From: Ridgeia piscesae | Taxonomy: Eukaryota > Annelida > Polychaeta > Sabellida > Siboglinidae | Direction of reading: 5' to 3' | Length of the DNA: 64,000 nucleotides | Assembly: GCA_025642075.2 (NCBI GenBank) | Contig: JAODUO010000197.1 | Span: 125,001-189,000, forward strand | In this document: one piece after another, positions 55,101-64,000 of the stretch | How positions within the stretch are numbered: the first letter of the stretch is position 1 | How the letters are laid out: the number at the start of each line of letters is the position of its first letter | The notes under the pieces: generated by a model | Databases searched by the model: none | What the model was told of the DNA's origin: nothing | The model's input: only the letters and a program-made list of their open reading frames with translations | Program-made: the position numbers and the translations under genes

Positions 55101-58100
55101 TACTGCATTCATCTGTCACATGTCACAACTGGATGTACTCTAATACTGCATTCATCTGTCACATGACACAACTGGATGTACCCTAATACTGCATTCATCT
55201 GTCACATGACACAGCTGGATGTACCCTAATACTGCATTCATCTGTCACATGACACAGCTGGATGTACCCTAATACTGCATTCATCTGTCACATGACACAA
55301 CTGGATGTACCCTAATACTGCATTCATCTGTCACATGACACAACTGGGTGTACTCTAATACTGCATTCATCTGTCACATGACACAACTGGATGTACTCTA
55401 ACACTGCATTCATCGTCACATGACACAACTGGATGTACTCTAACACTGCTGGATGTGTCCTACCTTTTGCTGCTCTTGTATCTGTCTCTTGTGCTCGTCC
55501 GTGAGTTCTGACCCTCCAGTCATCTGACGTGCAAAAGCAGGGTTTTGCATCTGTGAGAGCGGCGTGATGTTGATTGTCTTACCTGTGCCTGGGATGTCTG
55601 TAGGAACGACAGGGCAGAAGAATGAACACTATATCACCATTAGCTACAAATAAATATCACCTGCTGATACGCTACGAACCAATTTACATTATCTTTTCTG
55701 CTTATGATGACAATTTCATAAATGTTGAATTGTCTACAATTAGATTTGCACTATGTCAACAAAACAGCAATCTTCTTTGTCAAATCTACTGTGACTTAAC
55801 AAAGACATGAACTGTTGTAGGGCAGTGGTTGCACTCTCAGTTGGTGAGGTTCAGTTCGTTCCACATTGCTTCAGTACACTCTGCTGTATGAATGACTACC
55901 TGGCACTAGCCTGTGGTGGATATTTGTTTAATAAGCTAGAAAACTCAGATCATCTCACTGCAGATTTGTTTATAACAAATCAGTGTTTCCTCAGAATAAA
56001 CAATGTGTGATATGGACCATACAGTAATTTGGAAAAGAGGAGCGCATTTGGCACAAAATTAACTTGTGGGGAGCCATGCTCCATAATAGTAGATTCTGTT
56101 GAGATTCCCATTAACTCAGAAGGGAAAAGTACAACATGTGACAATAACATATGTATGTAACAATAATTTTATTGCAAAAACAAATGGAAGAAAATACTGC
56201 AATCTAACAATCTTGATGGCTTTCTGATGAATTCTCATGACTTTTGAGCAAATTGACACAAAACTGTAATTTCTGCAAATGTTGGACATGACAGGTGCAT
56301 GCATGGAATTGTGATCAATTACACTGCAAAAGCAGGTTTAGCAGGTATGCTTGCTTTCATTGTAGTTAACAAATCTTAATACAATCTCACCTTGAGAAAA
56401 TGACCACAAAATTACATTTTGTAAAAATGTCATGATGCTTTCTTTTTAGAAAGTTGCATACATCCTCTGAATCCATGAATTCTAACAAGTGCATTCAACT
56501 TGTCTGGTACCAATGGGAAGGGAGTACTCACCGATGCCAAAGCCCTGACCTATGCTCCCACCCAATACAGGGTTGACCACAATCCCGGGCTGTCCAAGTT
56601 GTGGGTTGACCACAACCCCGGGCTGTCCAAGTTGTGGGTTGACCACTACCGCTGGCGGAGGCACGTGTGCCATTTGTGGTACTGCAGTGCTGCCCTCTGC
56701 CGAGCCAGAAGCTTCCTGTGGCCCCCATCGACTGCGGCGCTTCTTTCGTCGTTTCTCACTCCGACTTAGTTCGCTGTCGCCTTGAAACAGGAAACACACA
56801 TTGTCATTGGTCGAAGCAACAGTTATAAATTCGGATCACTTTCCTTCTGAAATGTTATAATTTTTATGTTGGATGAGATCATAAAGTAGGCTTAAATTAT
56901 CTGAAAAAGTGACAATATAATCTGATGGAGGAAACATCTTTTGTTGGCATCTTCAACAAATAACAAAACAATTTACTGTACTGAATTATCTTTAAAATAA
57001 GTGTTTTTATTTAACGGCACAATATGAACTGTATCTGTTGATCACAGCATTTGAAAAACTAAACCACTGCATAAAAAGTTACTTTTACAGTATACAATGT
57101 TCTCAAAGTATCAGGTAAGTGCAACATTTCATTGAGGTACATATTCATAAATGATCTGTTATTATGGTAAAAGCTTACCATGACACAAATTTGTTTTCTC
57201 CAAAAAAATTATTTTTCAAGTGTGTCAATTCAACCGGCGACAACTTATCAAGAAATTGCACAAGGACAAAGTCTCACCCTGTTCATCTTCCGCATCAGCA
57301 TCTTCCGCAGTCTCCTCCATCTCGTCCTGCTGTCGGGCGGCACGTCCCTCTAGGAGCTCCTTCAAGCGCTGCTGGTAGAACTTGTGGAAGGCACTCAACT
57401 CATCGTACAAAAACCTGCACACACACACCAAGTACACCGTCAACTTCTACACATATCAAATATACCGTAAATCCTGTATTACAAGCCGCACCCCTAATTG
57501 AAGCCGCACCCCGACTTTTGACCTAAATCCCGAATTTCCTCCGCTCTTTTTGATATCGGCAAAACCCTTATTTAAAGCCGCACCCCGACTTTGAGCCAAT
57601 ACCATTAACTGCGTGCGACATACTGCCGTAGCGCACGCAATTTGGAAACATTTTAACCTGTTTCATAGAAGTTATAACTTTGCTAATAATGATCATAAAT
57701 GAATAACTGAAAGACTCATTATTGTAATGCATTTATAATTACGACACAGTATGTATTTTAATCGGAATATTACTACGTTAATTTGGAGAAAAAAGGGGGG
57801 GGGAAATAACCACAATTTCACCATGCTATCAGAATATAATTGGGTGGCAGAATGTTCATACATCCAACGAATAAAATGTAGCCACATATTTAAGCTATTT
57901 AATGGTGCTAAAATTATTAAATTATGTTAAGAAGTTTTGGTTTTATAGGATTGTATGTAGAACCATGCATAATGCTGGCACCTATAAAATGTAAGCTACC
58001 CATCCTCTCCCAGGCCTGTGACGGCTATACTTCAAAGACGCTTCCTTGCCGGCTAGCAACAATGTAATAACTTGGCGTCTCCGCCAGCGTGGGAACGGAT

Positions 58101-61100
58101 GTAACACATGTTTCTCAGACAGTCGTCCCTTAATTAGGCCACCAGCCACCCGTGTTTGTCCAGGCATCGCCCAGACACAGGGAAGTCGGGGTTACAACAT
58201 TGTATCTTGACCCAGAAAACAAATGCAATTAACTCGATCGTCAGTGGCTGGGAAGCCCTGGTAGAGTGTGGTGTTGTTTTGACAATCGGCATGAAGCCTG
58301 GCTTTTGTAAACGTGTGAACATTGTTCTTGGAACTGAGATTAAAACTAATGTCAAAACAAAACAGACGGCGTGGGATTGATGCTAACAAAGGACGATGAC
58401 ATAATATTTATTTGCCGGCACGTGCAGCAGCAAATGACTCAGACACGGACACACTACACTGAACGACACCATCATGCCATTCGCGACAGCGTTCTTTGAG
58501 GCGACAATACTACAATAGTGTTGACAAAGGATTATATTAAGTGTGAAAGGAATTATTTCATCATATTTGATGATGATTGTCTGATGCAGCGGACCCACGG
58601 CAACAGTCATGTTGCCAACGTTGAAATGGATACATGAAATGCGCCGCCGAGCCGTTCCTTTCCCCGACCTAGCCAAGGCATTCTTTGACGGCGACGATGA
58701 AAGGATCTTGTGGAGTTTAACTGTGACATGTTTTCATATTCTGATCGTTGTCTCTGAACATTTTATGGACATGGGATTTTATTAACAGTGTTATATCATT
58801 TGTTTAGCACAAGTAGCAATTGTAATACAATGTGTTATTTATCAAACCGGCTTCGTTTCTTCGGTAAGTTTTTCACGTTTATACTGACAATTTTGTGACC
58901 CAAATGTCAATTTGTCTCGGCAAATTACTGTATTTAAAGCCGCACCCCAACTTTGGCGTTTTCGTCCTCATTTTGGCAACACACTACTGTATTAGAAGCC
59001 GCGGCTAGTAATACAGGATTTACGGTAGTCAGTTGTCTTCAGAGGTTTTTACCAGCATAGTATAAAGGCTTCATCACAGGACATTATCACACTTTTGTGA
59101 TAATAAATATAAGTTATGGATATATATCACATGATCATTAAAAAATAATATAACATTTTGTATAACGATTCTCTTTCAACCGTTGTTACCAGCTCATTCA
59201 TTTCAGTTTCTTAAGCACAAGTTTAAAGTTTCCCTTGAATAGTGTTGATGACATATTATAAAAGAAGTAAAAACTGCAGAGACATGTTATTTTGTAATCT
59301 AAATGCTCAATTTATACACTTCAAATGTCGTTGAAAAGAACTTGTAATTTTGACAAGTACAACTGACCAAGTACTTATCATTTCTAAAAGATATGTGCCT
59401 ATTAAAAAACTGAAACATTTTCCTCAAGTACAAGTAAACATACTTGGCCTCAAGCACTATTTTAGCTATAGACCCATCCACCCATCTCTTGAAAGGGCAC
59501 AGTTCACTCTGGATAGATAACATTTCAGTGAATGGGTGACGGGTGGAAATTTGAAGTGCAAAAAACTTTACATTATTTACTCTATGCACGTTTGGACTGG
59601 ATTGTGTGAACCAGAGATGGAGTGAGTACAATACAAATGTACTTGAGTACGAGTACGATTATTTTGAACATGCATGAGTACGAGTACTCAGAAAACAAAT
59701 GTACTCGAGTACGAGTACGATTACTTTACAATATACTCGAGTACGAGTACAATTACTTTAGAATGTAATCATGATTACTTTCATGATTACTTTAATGAAT
59801 ATCCTGTTTCTAACATAAAGGCAACTTTCATGGAATCCCTAGGTGTCATTCTTGTTCTGTTGCTGTGTCACTAATGTTCTAATTGATTACTGCTATCCAC
59901 TATCCAGGTGTTATTATTATTAATAATTAGACGACTTTCTCGGGTATTGGATGAATCATTTAATGCTGGATTAATAATTTAATTTATGGTTTCTGAATCA
60001 AATACAAATAGGAGGCATTTAAAAATTTCAAATACACATGATCAAATACATTACAATAACAACACTTCAAAACCAGGGGGGCATATTCAAAAGAGTAGTA
60101 TATCAGGTGGGTCCAGACATGGGGTCAAATACATTTGTATTTGTAAGTATTTAAATACTTTTTAAAGTATTTGTATTTGATGTTTAGGAATTAAAAGTAT
60201 TTGTATTTAAATACTTTCCTAAAGTATTTGACTTGTTCAATTTATTTTTTGAAATACATTGTCAGTATCAACATTTCTTTTTCACTGTCACATGTAATGC
60301 ACTGCAACTTCACCCAACAGTGCTAATTGGCCTTTACCTCCTTCAGTCAGTTGTCACTGTGATGCAGTTAGCAATAACAATACTCCCTAGCACTGGTCTG
60401 CCTGTCATCATACGAACAAAACACTAATTATGCCTATAAACTAGATGTCTCAATATGTGTTGCTTTTATTTTACCTACATAGTAATACAAAATGAAAAAT
60501 ATTTGAAAATATATGAAAAAGTATTTGAAATACTTTTCAATGTATTCGTAGTATTTAAATACATTTATATTTAAAAAGTATTTGTAATCCCTCAAGAATA
60601 TTTGTATTTAAATACATTTCAATGTATTTGACCCCATGTCTGGATGGGACAAACACAGAATGGTTGTGGATTTAGACAGGTTTACAGTTTGCACTTAACT
60701 AAACAGAACAGAGGGATTTAGCAGCTAACCGCCCAGACCCAGTCAGGATTCTGGATGTTTGAAATATGACCAGTCATTCACACCATACTGACAGAGCAAA
60801 CAGTACAGGTGGGGCTGTGGCTTGGCTTCTAAAATTACAAAGGAAGATGTTAGGGGATGCTTATCTCCTGCAGTGCTTCCCAGGGGCTGTCACAATAGAA
60901 CTTGTACTTTGTACTATGCAGGAGGGTGAGGAGATGTTGCTTCTCTGGGAAGAGAAGGTATTAATTAGGGAAATCTGACTGAATATTTATTTAACTGAAA
61001 TGCTCAACAGTAATAGAAAATGAATACCTTGATTATTATTACATTTATTAGATTACTTCTAATATTGCCATTTTTATCTGTCTAATATATTTGCTTGCAA

Positions 61101-63453
61101 CTGTTCATATGAAAAAAATGTAATCGTGAGAAGTAATCGTGAGTACGATTACTTTGGTAATGTACTCGAGTACGAGTACGATTACTTTCCTTCATACTCG
61201 AGTACGAGTACGAGTACTCAAAAAGTACTCGTACTCGAGTACGAGTACAAGTACACGAGTACGATTACTCCATCTCTGGTGTGAACACACGAACACGCAC
61301 GCATATTTAACGGGACTGATAAATATTGGCCTCATCTCGCTTGTAATAAAATATTTTCAACTCACCGGAAGGCGGGGTTGTCGTGATTCTGTCGCCTCAC
61401 AGTGTCCTCCACTTCCTGTCCACCCTCCGCGACGCTCTTTGCCAGTCTCTCGATGGTGTCACGCACCTCAGAGCCCTCTGGTGGAAAGACTAGAACGCAG
61501 CCTATCAGAACCCTTAGTTCTTTTGGGGTGGGCTCACAGCCAGCAGGGCGGAGACGATGATGCTGGCCCGACTAACAAACAGAGACGACTGGCTATGCTC
61601 TTACGCTGTACCAAAGTAATAACTTGGCCAGCAGCTAGTGGAATGACCAGTTGGCAGCTCTCCGGAACAATAGTGGCCTGCCACAGGTGAAGAGAACGTG
61701 GCACTGGTAACTGACAGACTCACAGCACTCAGCACTCAGTGATGGGGCATGCGGCTTTGTCTTTAGTTATAATAAAACAAAAAAATTATTTTGGGCCAAC
61801 AATTCTTTGGACATTCATGAGTTTCATAACAGCAGTGTTCATATTGACACAGTAATTATGACATAATGATAACATACTAAAAAACAGCATACAAAGATGA
61901 GATTGCTCCTGCTAGACCAGATGAAGAGACTAGATTTCACTGCATGAAAGGAAACCAAAATATCCCTTGCAAGAGACTGTATTACCCCCCCCCACCCCAC
62001 CAGGAAATGTGATGTTTTCTCGATTAGGTTAGTTATTCTGGTAGCACAGAACAAAAACACTCAACATTTGGGAGGAAGGAAATAAATTTTAAAAAACAGG
62101 CCACAAGCGCAACACCAGAAAATAACATAATCTCTAGCAACTGTCAACTAATGATAATGTCTGTTGATTAGTCATTATCCATACAAGAACAGAGATATCT
62201 TTCAGAGTCTTGGTGTGCATACCATACAAAAATCAATGAGTATTTCTTTGCACGGAAAGCATTACCAGCAATAAAACCATATAGGCATTTAAAAAAACTA
62301 CAAGGTTCATCTTCTATTTATGTATTAGAAATACAAAAATAATTCTGGCTAGTCACTATACTGCATAAACACTGTATAACACATCTTTCTTTGGAATTAT
62401 AACTGTTTTTGTTTAACATATCATATTTTATTCAACACATATTGGGGTGAATCACATTTAAGTACTACACTTCTGTTCACCCCCTTTCCACCAACCCTCA
62501 TGACTACTTGTTTAACATGCCGACTTTTTTTATTAATAACGGTATGTGTAATTCTCAATTGTTGTGATTGGATATACACAAATTACTTACAAATATAACA
62601 ATCATACTATCGCAACAATGTTTCTGAGTTTGAAACATTTCCCCTCCCTCATATTAGCTGTGGCTTAAAAAAACATAGTTCACACATATACCATAAACCC
62701 ACACCTCAAGTCCTAAACTTTTCAATCAATGAAGCCCTGATAATCAGTCCCTGTATAATTTATCAACAATGTAATACCTCCTTCAGTCTTCTGAGTATTG
62801 ACCTCTGGAACATCAAACACCTGCGCCATTTGCCATCCACTCAGCTTCTTCATCTGTGACTTCCTGCATCATCAGACGAAACACAAATCAACAATAGACG
62901 CACAAGTTTATTACAAAACAGTCGACGTGTCGGCTGTCAGTATGGCTTTCACAGGTGAGTCTAACCACCATTGCCCTACAATATAAACTCCATTCTGTCT
63001 GAATAGGACTCAAATTGACAGGGCATACTCAGCATAGCAATGACAGCATCTTAGAACAGGCTGTCTGTCACCACGGTCTGCTCATCTTGGACTTATAGAT
63101 CACACCTAGTGATCTCACAAGGCGAGTTTACAAAAGAACAGACGACACATAACTGTAAGTATCATAATGAAGACTGGAGGGACAATCTAAATAAGTTCAA
63201 CTTCACTTTTAAATATCTGTATAAATATCGGTAAAACAGTTATACAGCTATCTGAATAGTGAATACTATAACAAATTTGCAACAGTAGTTCTATCCCTAA
63301 CATTGGCACCAGTACACACCCAGGTTGAAACGATGTGCCCGACTTCTTGCCAATGTGGATACTCAGTAGGTTTGTGTCCTCCGTGCCACGTCCCTTGTTG
63401 GTCTCCCCTCTCCCTCTCCCTCTCCCACTCACCCCAGCCTCTACGTCAGACAT
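49156..63453 (-). CDS. SUGP1: SUGP1, SURP and G-patch splicing factor, ten coding exons
   Basis: A nuclear spliceosome protein that works with SF3B1 in branch site/3' splice site choice; its G-patch activates the helicase DHX15 (family knowledge). Minus-strand exons: 63455-63320 (ATG 63453), 62863-62778, 61489-61366, 57414-57278, 56780-56532, 55597-55464, 51347-51173, 50834-50737, 50590-50436, 49285-49156. All are GT-AG and phase-consistent. Exons 3-4 form one SURP domain ([16 protein letters not shown] to FYQQRLKEL). Exon 5 has a basic ULM-like [12 protein letters not shown] and a 33-bp internal duplication encoding [11 protein letters not shown]. Exon 7 has [20 protein letters not shown], exon 8 [17 protein letters not shown], exon 9 the G-patch ([16 protein letters not shown]) and exon 10 [14 protein letters not shown]. 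Order and motifs match human SUGP1, but only one of its two SURP domains is visible, and the last few residues (a short exon in human) were not found. The first two exons are the least certain. About 474 residues are traced, against 645 in human. Confidence 0.93.
49286..51172. other. SUGP1 introns between exons 7, 8, 9 and 10
   Basis: Introns at 49286-50435, 50591-50736 and 50835-51172. They hold unique AT-rich DNA apart from a 7-bp repeat (GTGCCTA four times, 51144-51171) that forms the 5' splice site region of the intron after exon 7. Confidence 0.6.
51348..52848 (-). repeat. Tandem copies of the SUGP1 exon 7 acceptor (46- and 43-bp units)
   Basis: In gene (minus) orientation each 46-bp unit consists of a 19-nt pyrimidine-rich tract ending in GTGACAG plus a copy of the first 27 nt of exon 7 (from ATGAACGCGATG to ATCCAG). 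About 20 such units lie next to the exon. Beyond about 52250 the units are 43 bp, with a 16-nt tract and a diverged 27-nt part that still reads open (MNAVLEYIQ against MNAMFEYIQ in the exon). The array continues at 55098-55463 beyond an inserted transposon. The long plus-strand open frames (up to 359 codons) are antisense artefacts. Confidence 0.97.
52857..55089. mobile_element. hAT-like non-autonomous DNA transposon, 2233 bp
   Basis: Perfect 16-bp terminal inverted repeats (TAGTGCTGGTTCGATA and its complement) are flanked by an 8-bp direct duplication ATGTACGC (52849-52856 and 55090-55097). An 8-bp target duplication with TAGTG-type ends fits the hAT superfamily. The ends are rich in GATCGATA-like palindromes. 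No transposase is visible; the longest open frames are 60-100 codons without motifs. It sits inside one 43-bp repeat unit of the SUGP1 intron. Confidence 0.9.
54861..54977. repeat. 9-bp array GTATCGAAG, 13 copies
   Basis: Uninterrupted nonamers inside the hAT-like element. The unit matches the GTATCGAA motif repeated at the element's own ends, so it grew from transposon sequence. Confidence 0.96.
55098..55463 (-). repeat. Distal part of the SUGP1 acceptor array
   Basis: About eight 43-bp units run right up to the exon 6 donor. The intron begins GTAGGACACATCCAG, i.e. repeat sequence starts within about 7 nt of the splice site. Units here are the most diverged (one lacks a base in CATCTGTC). 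Confidence 0.95.
55598..57277. other. SUGP1 introns 4 and 5
   Basis: Introns at 55598-56531 and 56781-57277 flank exon 5. Unique AT-rich DNA; no gene or element was recognised. A weak SINE-like GGGCAGTGGTTGCACTC lies near 55820. Confidence 0.55.
57465..59025. mobile_element. TA-flanked DNA transposon, 1561 bp, non-autonomous
   Basis: Terminal inverted repeats begin CCGTAAATCCTGTATTA and end in the complement, flanked by TA on both sides (57463-57464 and 59026-59027). This suits the Tc1/mariner/pogo group, though the superfamily is tentative. Both ends carry several copies of AAGCCGCACCCC plus ACTTTG in the same orientation. No transposase was found. The element ends 49 bp upstream of the SUGP1 exon 4 acceptor. 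Confidence 0.82.
59028..59603. other. SUGP1 intron 3, between two transposons
   Basis: AT-rich intronic DNA. Nothing was recognised. Confidence 0.55.
59612..61278. mobile_element. hAT-like non-autonomous element, 1667 bp
   Basis: The ends CAGAGATGGAGT and ACTCCATCTCTG are inverted, with an exact 8-bp target duplication GTGTGAAC at 59604-59611 and 61279-61286, the hallmark of hAT insertion. Subterminal regions hold several CTCGAGTACGAGTACGATTA-type repeats in both orientations. No transposase frame was found. A smaller hAT is nested inside, and a truncated relative lies at 16828-17654. It sits in SUGP1 intron 3, 87 bp from exon 3. Confidence 0.93.
60114..60642. mobile_element. Nested hAT-like MITE, 529 bp
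   Basis: Perfect inverted ends of about 21 bp start CAGACATGGGGTCAAATACA. The flanks GGTGGGTC and GATGGGAC match at 6 of 8 bases, and the copy at 17.5 kb has GATGGGTC (7 of 8), consistent with an old 8-bp duplication. The inside is dense in GTATTTAAATAC-like palindromes. The same junction occurs in the 17.5-kb copy, so nesting preceded amplification of the larger element. Confidence 0.88.
61490..63319. other. SUGP1 introns 1 and 2
   Basis: Introns at 61490-62777 and 62864-63319. AT-rich; no gene, repeat or transposon was recognised. Confidence 0.55.
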
Positions 63454-63455
63454 AT

Positions 63456-63869
63456 CTGCAGAACATTCCAAAACAAACAACTTCACTAGACCCATGTGGC
63501 ATGCTTTATTTATCTAGCTTTGCCACGGTACATCGTTATTTAAACTGATGTGCCTGCCATGCATGCAATCTATTTTTAACAAATATACTTTGCATGTTTT
63601 ATGTACCCATTTCAATCTCGGTTTGCCCAGAGTGAAATTAAACTATTATATGTGATTATGGCCCGAAAAAGTTGATACGTTTTCCAAAATAACTAAGCTT
63701 GCTTCAATGTGTGTGTGCTTGATTAATATGTGGCCTGAACCCTGAACAAGAGGGTTGGGAGGGGTGGGGTTGAACAGACAAGAGTGATAGAGAACTAAAC
63801 AATAGAGAAGTCGATGGATCGTCTCCTCTAGAGGGTGACACAGACTGTGTGACATGCCCCAACATGCCC
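63456..63869. other. Upstream of the first recognised SUGP1 coding exon
   Basis: An acceptor-like TCTGCAG directly precedes the exon that holds the presumed ATG, so a 5' UTR exon should lie further upstream. No promoter could be assigned. Confidence 0.45.
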
Positions 63870-64000
63870 ACAGGAGAATAAAACTATGTGACATGCCCCA
63901 ACACGCCCACCAGGAGAATAAAACTATGTGACATGCCCCAACACGCCCCCAGGAGAATAAGACTATGTGACATGCCCCAACACGCCCCCAGGAGAATAAG
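63870..64000. repeat. Start of a 39-bp minisatellite, cut by the window end
   Basis: Units beginning AGGAGAATAA at 63872, 63912, 63951 and 63990 give a period of 39-40 bp. The array continues past the window. Confidence 0.9.

Noticed and set aside
55807..55870. Third tRNA-derived SINE
   Set aside because: Only a short GGGCAGTGGTTGCACTC resemblance with no clear boxes or tail.
58383..58676. 97-codon minus-strand frame in the TA-flanked transposon
   Set aside because: No transposase motif (no DDE/D-like pattern) and no homology that I recognise.

Overview
This is a metazoan nuclear genome window, most likely from a marine invertebrate. The genes have spliceosomal introns. Two conserved animal genes are split into many short exons. 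The interspersed DNA is CR1/L2-type LINE, tRNA-derived SINE and non-autonomous hAT-like elements. Micro- and minisatellites are extraordinarily dense. I cannot fix the phylum from the sequence alone. There is no operon structure, rRNA or tRNA gene, and no real CRISPR array.

Layout. 1-7.9 kb: a >1 kb composite microsatellite and a small unrecognised gene model (4.7-6.5 kb), followed by a CpG-rich promoter-like patch with two adjacent NRF1-type palindromes. 7.9-9.6 kb: a CpG-rich 41-bp minisatellite. 10.4-17.7 kb: AT and hexanucleotide repeats, a weak second gene model, a broken CR1/L2-like LINE (minus strand) whose ORF1 carries PHD, SGNH-esterase and zinc-knuckle parts, a second LINE fragment, and a truncated hAT copy in which a hexanucleotide array has grown. 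21.9-24.2 kb: a 28/29/31-bp minisatellite.

25.4-47.2 kb is the plus-strand gene MRPL24 (mitochondrial ribosomal protein uL24m, five exons). Its 13-kb first intron holds, on the same strand, an adenosine kinase gene (ADK) whose whole catalytic core is one uninterrupted exon. ADK appears to take a basic, presequence-like leader from one upstream exon. The same intron carries 43-bp and 46-bp minisatellites, and intron 3 carries a 4.7-kb array of 32-bp units.

49.2-63.5 kb is the minus-strand gene for the spliceosomal protein SUGP1 (SURP domain, ULM-like basic motif, G-patch), tail-to-tail with MRPL24. Ten coding exons can be traced; the last few residues were not located. Its introns hold three terminal-inverted-repeat transposons with visible target-site duplications. 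One 4.1-kb SUGP1 intron consists almost entirely of tandem copies of its own 3' splice site plus the first 27 nt of the next exon, interrupted by one hAT-like insertion. SUGP1 itself acts in 3' splice site/branch site choice, so this array of decoy acceptors is the most striking feature of the window.

MRPL24 and the putative mitochondrial ADK could share a mitochondrial context, but this is inference. The remaining DNA is intronic or intergenic, and about a fifth of the window is long tandem array.
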